The notes under the pieces are model-generated. The model was not told the origin of the DNA, searched no databases, and saw only the letters and a program-made list of their open reading frames with translations. Shown in pieces: positions 7,379 through 12,732 of a DNA stretch of 16,337 nucleotides (its first letter is position 1; every line of letters begins with the position of its first letter). Position numbers and translations under genes: made by a program. Source of the stretch: Bacteroidales bacterium (GTDB lineage: Bacteria; Bacteroidota; Bacteroidia; Bacteroidales; UBA7960); contig SKYG01000315.1 in the NCBI GenBank assembly GCA_007128045.1, positions 1 to 16,337 of the forward strand, read 5' to 3'.

Positions 7379-9226
7379 TTAATATCCTATTTTTCTCTCG
7401 GGTACGATCCGAATAGCACCTTTATCGGCCGATGACACGAGGGCGGCATACACTTTAAGTGCATCCGACACATGTCTCTTACGTGCTCCAGGTTTATAGG
7501 CCTGATTACCTTTTGCCAGTTCCTGCTGGTGGCGTTGTTTTAGTTGCTCATCACTGATATCAAGATTAATCTGTCGTTTTGGGATATCAATGATAATTTT
7601 ATCCCCGTCTCTGACCAGCGCGATGGCACCACCAGAAGCAGCCTCAGGCGACACATGTCCTATCGACAGGCCACTGGTTCCGCCAGAGAAACGACCATCA
7701 GTGATCAAGGCACAATCCTTACCAAGCCCTGAGGATTTCAGGTAAGAGGTAGGATACAACATTTCCTGCATGCCAGGCCCTCCACAGGGTCCTTCATACC
7801 TGATCACGACTATATCACCGGCTTTAATTGAATTGGCAAGTATCGCATCACAGGTGTCATCCTGAGATTCAAACACCCTGGCAGTACCCTCAAAAACCCA
7901 TATTGACTCATCAACACCGGCTGTTTTTACGATACAGCCATCAAGGGCGATATTTCCAAACAATACGGCCAACCCACCATCTTTCATATATGCATGGTCA
8001 AAAGACCGGATACAACCTGATTCCCTGTCAAGGTCGAGGCTGGGATACTTTTTTTGCTGTTCGCCCATCTCCAGGGCACGGAAGCCACAGGGGGCACTGA
8101 AATATGTATCGAAGGCCTTTTCTGTTGCCTCTGGCTTTCGAACATCATACTCATTGATGGCATCATTGAGTGTTGGATAATCGACCCGTCCGACACTGGT
8201 GTCAATCATGCCGGCATCTCTCAACTCAGCAAGTATTCCCATAATTCCACCAGCCCTGTTCACATCCTCCACGTGATAATTACTGGCAGGTGCTACCTTA
8301 CATAATACCGGTGTTTTTTTGGATAAAGCATCAATATCTCTCATGGTAAAATCAACACCTGCTTCTTGGGCGATGGCGAGAAGGTGGAGTACCGTATTGG
8401 TAGATCCGCCCATGGCAATATCCAGCGTCATGGCATTCATAAAAGCTGTTCTGGTGGCAATGGAGCGAGGCAGCACAGAAGCATCGTCATCGCGGTAAAA
8501 ACCATACGCCATGTCAACGATCAGTGCGGCGGCATCTTCAAACAACCTTAACCTGTTCTTATGGGTAGCCACGACCGTTCCGTTTCCGGGAAGTGCCAGG
8601 CCAAGAGCCTCATTCAGGCAGTTCATCGAATTGGCGGTAAACATCCCGGAACATGATCCGCAGGTAGGACAAGCATGTTGTTCGATTTGCAGCAATTCAT
8701 CGTCACCAACAGAAGGGTCTGCTGCCATGACCATGGCATCGACCAGGTCGAGCGACTTGTCGCCATGTTTCCCGGCTTCCATGGGACCCCCGGAGACAAA
8801 AACAGTAGGGATGTTCAAACGCATGGCTGCCATCAGCATGCCCGGTGTGATCTTGTCGCAATTGCTGATACATACCAGGGCATCCGCCTTATGGGCATTC
8901 ACCATATATTCAACGCTGTCAGCAATCAGGTCGCGCGAAGGCAGTGAATACAGCATCCCATCATGCCCCATGGCAATGCCATCATCAACGGCAATGGTGT
9001 TGAATTCTGCGGCATAGCATCCGTGCTTTTCAATCCACTTCTTCATTTGTTGCCCAACAGGATGCAGGTGGGTATGCCCGGGAACGAACTGGGTAAATGA
9101 ATTGGCAATGGCAATAAGGGGTTTGCCCATCTGCTCATCCGCCATTCCTGTAGCCCTCCATAAACTGCGGGCTCCGGCATTTAACCGTCCCTGCGTTGTG
9201 GTATTGCTTCTCAGCGATTTTATCAT
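7379..9226 (-). CDS. ilvD: Dihydroxy-acid dehydratase
   Basis: IlvD dehydrates 2,3-dihydroxyisovalerate and 2,3-dihydroxy-3-methylvalerate to the keto acids feeding valine, leucine and isoleucine. The 615 residues match the E. coli-type (long) family. Cluster-ligand motifs are present: C123 in SNCDKITPGM, and CPTCGSCSGMFTANSMNCL (186-204) with C186, C189 and C192. Further family signatures are DGIAMGHDGMLYSLPSR (82-98), the C-terminal GPCGGPGMQEML and DGRFSGGTSGLSIGHVSPEA. The ATG at 9226 gives the conserved IKSLRSNTTTQGRNAGAR-like start (with LNAGAR here) and lies 20 nt after the attenuator stem. It is the first structural gene of the operon and is therefore under direct control of the leader. 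It is followed by ilvB after 61 nt. No frame damage is seen. Confidence 0.97.
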   Translation of the reverse strand: MIKSLRSNTTTQGRLNAGARSLWRATGMADEQMGKPLIAIANSFTQFVPGHTHLHPVGQQMKKWIEKHGCYAAEFNTIAVDDGIAMGHDGMLYSLPSRDLIADSVEYMVNAHKADALVCISNCDKITPGMLMAAMRLNIPTVFVSGGPMEAGKHGDKSLDLVDAMVMAADPSVGDDELLQIEQHACPTCGSCSGMFTANSMNCLNEALGLALPGNGTVVATHKNRLRLFEDAAALIVDMAYGFYRDDDASVLPRSIATRTAFMNAMTLDIAMGGSTNTVLHLLAIAQEAGVDFTMRDIDALSKKTPVLCKVAPASNYHVEDVNRAGGIMGILAELRDAGMIDTSVGRVDYPTLNDAINEYDVRKPEATEKAFDTYFSAPCGFRALEMGEQQKKYPSLDLDRESGCIRSFDHAYMKDGGLAVLFGNIALDGCIVKTAGVDESIWVFEGTARVFESQDDTCDAILANSIKAGDIVVIRYEGPCGGPGMQEMLYPTSYLKSSGLGKDCALITDGRFSGGTSGLSIGHVSPEAASGGAIALVRDGDKIIIDIPKRQINLDISDEQLKQRHQQELAKGNQAYKPGARKRHVSDALKVYAALVSSADKGAIRIVPERKIGY

Positions 9227-9235
9227 AAAACCATA

Positions 9236-9277
9236 TTTAAACAGAAAAGCCCCCTCGCTTTCGAAGTGAGGGGGCTT
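9236..9277 (-). terminator. Attenuator: intrinsic terminator between leader ORF and ilvD
   Basis: On the minus strand AAGCCCCCTC (9277-9268) pairs perfectly with GAGGGGGCTT (9256-9247), a 10-bp GC-rich stem. One A-C mismatch and 2-3 further pairs (CTT/AAG) close a small loop. It is followed by CTTTTCTGTTT, a U-rich tail. It starts 18 nt after the leader stop codon and ends 20 nt before the ilvD ATG, so it can only act as a premature terminator of the ilv transcript. Confidence 0.9.
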
Positions 9278-9315
9278 AAACTTTTATTTTTGTTGTTACA
9301 CACCAATCTCACTTC
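9263..9315 (-). promoter_or_regulatory. Predicted antiterminator pairing
   Basis: On the minus strand GAAGTGAG (9315-9308, inside leader codons 20-22) is perfectly complementary to CTCACTTC (9270-9263), which is the 5' arm and loop side of the terminator. Pairing of the two would block the terminator stem. Leader codons 8-14 (Leu/Ile/Thr) lie about 17 nt upstream of the segment, so a ribosome stalled there would leave it free, whereas a ribosome reaching the stop codon would cover it. I found no convincing competing 1:2 hairpin upstream. Confidence 0.75.
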
Positions 9316-9373
9316 TTTTCGAAATACCAAAAAGAATAATGGTAATAAGTAGGGTGGTTCCAAAGTATTTCAT
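9296..9373 (-). CDS. ilv operon leader peptide (25 residues)
   Basis: ATG at 9373 to TAA at 9296 encodes 25 residues beginning MKYFGTT. Residues 8-14 are LLITIIL; in all, nine of 25 are branched-chain (L8, L9, I10, I12, I13, L14, I17, I23, V25) and three are Thr (6, 7, 11). This matches the known logic of ilv leader peptides, where scarcity of charged Leu/Ile/Val (and Thr, the isoleucine precursor) tRNAs stalls the ribosome. It lies 22 nt below the -7 box of the predicted promoter, is immediately followed by an intrinsic terminator, and contains the antiterminator segment at codons 20-22. The peptide is probably only a sensor with no function of its own. It has no Shine-Dalgarno sequence, like the other genes here. 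A chance ORF with this position, composition and complementarity is unlikely. Confidence 0.85.
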   Translation of the reverse strand: MKYFGTTLLITIILFGISKRSEIGV

Positions 9374-9394
9374 GTTCTGAGCAAATTGCGACCA

Positions 9395-9424
9395 CAAATT
9401 TAGGGGAAAATCCATTCAAACAAA
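9395..9424 (-). promoter_or_regulatory. Bacteroidota-type promoter of the ilv-leu operon
   Basis: On the minus strand TTTG (9424-9421) is followed after 18 nt by TAAATTTG (9402-9395), matching the Bacteroidota -33 TTTG and -7 TAnnTTTG elements. Transcription would start near 9388-9390, giving a 5' leader of only about 15 nt before the leader-peptide ATG. Two A-tracts upstream (9437-9444 and 9447-9453) could act as an UP element. No operator is obvious. Confidence 0.7.
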
Positions 9425-9540
9425 CATTTAACAGGCTTTTTTTTCATTTTTTTAACCTGCGTTCCCATAAAACACTGCTATAATGACACTTACAAAAAAT
9501 AAAACACAACATATTTTTGCATATCAATCCAACATCGCTG

Positions 9541-9548
9541 CAAAGTTA
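9541..9548 (-). promoter_or_regulatory. Second possible -7 box, upstream of the ilv promoter
   Basis: TAACTTTG followed by CAGCG on the minus strand is a very good match to the Bacteroidota -7 box, but no TTTG or TTG is found 17-21 nt upstream. If used, it would add about 145 nt to the 5' end of the ilv leader RNA. It lies 36 nt past the end of the small membrane-protein gene. The stretch between it and the main promoter (9425-9540) contains nothing else that I recognise. Confidence 0.35.
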
Positions 9549-9584
9549 TGCAAATCAAGACTGGAATACAGATCTCCGGGCCAG

Positions 9585-9791
9585 TTAACGCCTCAATTTT
9601 TTAAGAATATTTCTTTTGATCATCAGAAAAGCTGCTGCAAAACAACATGCAGAGAATATCCATCCCAGGTAAGCTGTTGCTTCGGGTTTAACAGCTATTG
9701 ACACAATACCGAGCAATAAAAATACGATTGATACAGCAATCAACAGATTGATTCGAAAAAGTCGTGTTTTATCTCTTGGGGCTGATTTCAT
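9585..9791 (-). CDS. Small two-helix membrane protein, unknown function
   Basis: The product is 68 residues, not recognised. A basic N-terminus (KSAPRDKTRLFR) is followed by a hydrophobic helix (about 14-34, NLLIAVSIVFLLLGIVSIAV), a short KPEAT turn, a second hydrophobic helix (about 40-58, AYLGWIFSACCFAAAFLMI) and a basic tail (KRNILKKLRR). By the positive-inside rule both ends should face the cytoplasm. Its ATG lies 28 nt after the sulfatase stop on the same strand, so it may be the last gene of that transcript. A 72-codon ORF on the opposite strand overlaps it but has no such pattern. No function can be assigned; the clear hairpin topology and flanking-basic residues are the evidence that it is real. 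Confidence 0.6.
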   Translation of the reverse strand: MKSAPRDKTRLFRINLLIAVSIVFLLLGIVSIAVKPEATAYLGWIFSACCFAAAFLMIKRNILKKLRR

Positions 9792-9819
9792 TGGTAATAT
9801 GATAATTAATCCAGAAAAG

Positions 9820-11214
9820 TCATTTCGGCAGCATACGTTTTTCCGCCTTCAGCTCTGTTTCGACACCTTGATCACCACAGTAGATCATCCATTCATCCAG
9901 GGCTTTTCTCATTTGGATGATCCTTTGCGCATAATGGGGGTCGTTGGCCAGGTTAACCAGATTCTGGGGGTCATTGATCACATCATAGAATTCTATTGCT
10001 GCCCTGTATCTGTATGCGTTAATCTGCTGCCAGGCATAAGAGTTACGAAGGCTGGCCCTCTCCCAGCTATGCCAATAATTAAAGGCCTGCTCCTTTTCTG
10101 TAATGTTATTTTTGAATTTTTTGGCATGATTTAAATTTACAATCAGGCGGTATTCTCCATCGGTTACCGTTCTTATGGCATACTGTTCAGGTCCATCGAC
10201 GATCCCTCTGGATGTCTGCATTCCGAATGAAAGTTCTTTATGTTCTTCTGTTTCACCCAGAAGGACAGCTTTTAAACTTCCCCCATCAAGACCAGCAGGA
10301 ATCTCTGCACCAGCAAGCTCAATCAAGGTTGGAACAACATCATTATAATCGGCCAAAGCATGGGATACAGTTCCAGGTTTTACAACGCCCGGGTATTTTA
10401 CGATGAACGCCGTACGCAACCCAGCTTCATAGCATGTCCATTTCGCAAACGGGAATGCACTTCCATGCTCACTGCTGAATATCACGATGGTATTGTTCTG
10501 TATTCCGTATTTTTTCAGTATATTGATAGCCTCACCAAACTGTCCATCAAGGTATTCAACTTCAGCCAGGTAACTGGCATAGGCCTTTCGTGTTTCAGGG
10601 GTATCAACCCAGTTGCCGGGCAGGATTAATCTTTCAGGGTCATACCTTGCAGCCTGACCGAGGTCCCATGGTGTATGTGGCTCATTGGAGCACACAAACA
10701 ACAAGAAAGGTTCGTAATGATTGACTGCGTCTGCAATAAACAAATCAACAAGAGAGAAATCGGGGTTATCCCCTTCTCCGAGGTATTCAAATCTGAATAC
10801 CTTTTCAGGCCCTATATCTCTTTTCCCGGATAAGGCGACCCTGTACCCGGCTGGTTCCAGGTAATCTATAACGGTTTTTGTATCAGGATAGACAAAGGTT
10901 TGATTGGGATAAGCTCCGGATCGAAGCGGGTATATGCCGGTAAATAGGTTGTGTCTGGTTGGAGAGCACATGGGAACAGCCTGATAAAACCGTGTAAACA
11001 GCATCCCATCCCTGGCGAGCTGATTAATATTTGGGGTTCTGGCATCTATACTTCCATAGCATCCAATGTCCCAAAACGTAAGATCATCTGCAAGAAAAAA
11101 CAATATATTTGGGGGAGGTTCTTTTATTGACTCATCGGTAGTGCATGAGGCACAAAATACAAACACCAGCAATCCCATGATCATACCCGGTAATTTATGC
11201 TTAATTGCACCCAT
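9820..11214 (-). CDS. Sulfatase, heparan N-sulfatase (SGSH)-like, probable lipoprotein
   Basis: A formylglycine-dependent S1 sulfatase of 464 residues. The N-terminus is a signal peptide with a lipobox-like end (FCASC, C24), suggesting a lipid-anchored periplasmic or surface enzyme. Metal-binding D43 and D44 lie in FFLADDLT, and the formylglycine motif CSPTR begins at C83 and runs into HNLFTG; the Cys type would need an anaerobic-type maturase. GKRDIGPEKVF (130-140), PH at 179-180, and SSEHGSAFPFAKWTCYEAGL (248-266) align by eye with SGSH, the human heparan N-sulfatase (GKKHVGPE and TSDNG regions). Two canonical residues differ: D133 where His is usual, and E249 where metal-binding Asp is usual. 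It lies 53 nt after the enolase-superfamily gene. Substrate unknown; SGSH-like sequence does not prove N-sulfatase activity. Confidence 0.9.
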   Translation of the reverse strand: MGAIKHKLPGMIMGLLVFVFCASCTTDESIKEPPPNILFFLADDLTFWDIGCYGSIDARTPNINQLARDGMLFTRFYQAVPMCSPTRHNLFTGIYPLRSGAYPNQTFVYPDTKTVIDYLEPAGYRVALSGKRDIGPEKVFRFEYLGEGDNPDFSLVDLFIADAVNHYEPFLLFVCSNEPHTPWDLGQAARYDPERLILPGNWVDTPETRKAYASYLAEVEYLDGQFGEAINILKKYGIQNNTIVIFSSEHGSAFPFAKWTCYEAGLRTAFIVKYPGVVKPGTVSHALADYNDVVPTLIELAGAEIPAGLDGGSLKAVLLGETEEHKELSFGMQTSRGIVDGPEQYAIRTVTDGEYRLIVNLNHAKKFKNNITEKEQAFNYWHSWERASLRNSYAWQQINAYRYRAAIEFYDVINDPQNLVNLANDPHYAQRIIQMRKALDEWMIYCGDQGVETELKAEKRMLPK

Positions 11215-11267
11215 GTTTTAAAGCCATTAAATGACACATCAAATCAATCTGACAACAACAGCCTGGG

Positions 11268-12467
11268 TTATTTTAGCAACTTCATGCCAAAACCAGGGGC
11301 ATCTGATACGGAGATCAATCCATCTTTCAATTCATAATTACCGTAGTCAATGTCGTCCGACAAGCACGTGACTCCTTCTATTGTTGGTATATTTCCTTGT
11401 GCAGCAGCCAATTGCACGGTATAATTTGTTTTAAGCCTGTCGCCCCATGCGTGAGGACTTGCCAGTATTCCGCGCGACATAAGGTTCTTATTAAAATGTA
11501 TCCAACGTGAAAACCCGTACCCAAAGATGTCGACCAGGTGAACATCAAGTATTCCTTCCTCCATCATGGTGCCAAGTACCTCATGATCAGGTCTGGCCTC
11601 ACCATCAGCATACAAGGTTTCGGAAAATCCATTCAGGTTCATCCACTGTTTTAGTTGTCTGCCTTTCTCCAGTTCCTCATAGAATGGTTCTTCAACCCAA
11701 TAAATAGGTACATCTTTCACCCCTGATAAAAATGCAATGGTATCATCAAGTGAGTAGCTATCGTTGGCATCAACAAGAATATCCATCTTCCGGTCTTGAA
11801 ACTGATCATGGATCAGCTTTACGATCTCAATATCTTTTTCAAGTCCTTCCGCGTGAGGATACCATCTGCCACTCCTTCCAATTTTTGCTTTGAGTTGGCG
11901 GTACCCATAATTATAATCCCACTCACAATTGGTCAGTACCCGGTCCCAGCCCTGAAACGTACCATCTTCGTCAAGTTCATCAAGGTATACCATGCCGCTG
12001 TAAATGGGAAACTGTCTGATGCCATTAGCACCAAGAAGCTGATATACAGGTTTCCTTAAGATATTTCCAACCAGGTCGAATAAGGCAATATCAAAGTCTG
12101 CCAGATTTGCATCAAGAATACCGTTGACCGGGTCGATAAGCTCCGTGAGTTTTTTACCATCGATCAGTTCTGTGGTATTCTGAGCCCGGGGTCGTGACAA
12201 GCCCCAACCCGAGGCTCCCTGATTGGTGTGGATGCGCACAACAAAGCTGTTTCTGTATTGCCCGTGAATGTCTCTTGCCCCATTTCTACCCACCAGTCTG
12301 GGCCAATAATACGATGCCTCAATGAATTCCACACGATCAATAATATGTTGTGCCAATTCAGCATTTCCGTTATTTAGTGGATGAGCTTTCAGTCCGGCAA
12401 TGCCTGGCATTGTTATCAAGCCCGCTGTATATATTCCCGATGATCGTATGAAGTTCCGTCTGTTCAT
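11268..12467 (-). CDS. Tat-exported mandelate racemase-type enolase-superfamily enzyme
   Basis: The 399-residue product starts MNRRNFIRSSGIYTAG, a twin-arginine signal; upstream in-frame ATGs (12473, 12494) only add residues before the RR motif. The N-terminal capping domain (about 40-150) and the barrel follow. The full mandelate-racemase catalytic set is visible: K193 and K195 (KAK), metal ligands D233 (LVDAND), E259 (VEEP) and E290 (ADGE), and the D313/H339 dyad (LVDIF; SPHAWGD). The spacings D233-E259 and E290-D313 match the family. Such enzymes abstract the alpha proton of carboxylates, typically as sugar-acid dehydratases or racemases. Its place next to a sulfatase and glycosidases suggests a uronate or aldonate product as substrate. 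A Tat signal is odd for a family that is mostly cytoplasmic. The exact reaction cannot be assigned. Confidence 0.88.
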   Translation of the reverse strand: MNRRNFIRSSGIYTAGLITMPGIAGLKAHPLNNGNAELAQHIIDRVEFIEASYYWPRLVGRNGARDIHGQYRNSFVVRIHTNQGASGWGLSRPRAQNTTELIDGKKLTELIDPVNGILDANLADFDIALFDLVGNILRKPVYQLLGANGIRQFPIYSGMVYLDELDEDGTFQGWDRVLTNCEWDYNYGYRQLKAKIGRSGRWYPHAEGLEKDIEIVKLIHDQFQDRKMDILVDANDSYSLDDTIAFLSGVKDVPIYWVEEPFYEELEKGRQLKQWMNLNGFSETLYADGEARPDHEVLGTMMEEGILDVHLVDIFGYGFSRWIHFNKNLMSRGILASPHAWGDRLKTNYTVQLAAAQGNIPTIEGVTCLSDDIDYGNYELKDGLISVSDAPGFGMKLLK

Positions 12468-12508
12468 TCGCATGCAATTTGGCAAAAACCCCACTTTATC
12501 GTAAAACT

Positions 12509-12533
12509 ACCGAAAGTTAAAAAAACTTTCGGT
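12509..12533. promoter_or_regulatory. Perfect 10-bp inverted repeat upstream of the enolase-superfamily gene
   Basis: ACCGAAAGTT and AACTTTCGGT form a perfect 10-bp dyad with a 5-nt A/T loop, 41 nt upstream of the chosen start codon. It could be an operator or a hairpin in the 5' UTR. TAAATTTA just upstream (minus strand) is one base off a -7 box but has no -33 partner. It lacks a U-tract for termination on either strand. Confidence 0.6.
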
Positions 12534-12635
12534 ATAAATTTACATTTATTGGGTTTTTACGTTTTTCAACTACTGGTTTTTCACTTATGAATATTAATAT
12601 GTTTAATTGATGACAGTATTAATATTAATCTGATC

Positions 12636-12681
12636 AAAAAAAGACTGTCTCACAGCCATTATCAAACTATTGAGACAGTCT
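12636..12681 (-). terminator. Intrinsic terminator after the GH2 gene
   Basis: On the minus strand an 11-bp perfect stem (AGACTGTCTCA at 12681-12671, TGAGACAGTCT at 12652-12642) with an 18-nt loop is followed by a run of Ts (12642-12636). It lies 51 nt beyond the GH2 stop codon and separates the two glycosidase genes from the enolase/sulfatase unit. AT-rich palindromes at 12591-12600 and 12618-12629 sit in the rest of the 265-nt gap. Confidence 0.88.
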
Positions 12682-12732
12682 CTTGTACAGTTCATCCTAG
12701 GTTTGAACTCTGATCAGTATGCAATAAGTATC

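Noticed and set aside
8511..9017. 168-codon plus-strand ORF opposite ilvD
   Set aside because: Shadow of the strongly conserved ilvD frame, without recognisable motifs.
9236..9373. T-box riboswitch ahead of ilvD
   Set aside because: No conserved T-box bulge sequence and the leader is too short; the coding leader peptide explains the layout.
9401..9447. 15-codon ORF starting MKKKPVK upstream of the ilv leader
   Set aside because: It overlaps the predicted promoter boxes, is not rich in branched-chain residues and would be transcribed only from the weaker upstream promoter.
9431..9460. Possible terminator: CAGG/CCTG arms around A/T tracts
   Set aside because: Only a 4-bp stem with a very long loop; better explained as A-tracts upstream of the promoter.
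9566..9587. Hairpin ACTGG/CCAGT after the small membrane-protein gene
   Set aside because: Five base pairs with a 16-nt loop and no U-tract; too weak to call a terminator.
9483..9701. 72-codon plus-strand ORF overlapping the small membrane protein
   Set aside because: No domain pattern, low-complexity composition, and it lies opposite a same-strand gene with clear two-helix topology.
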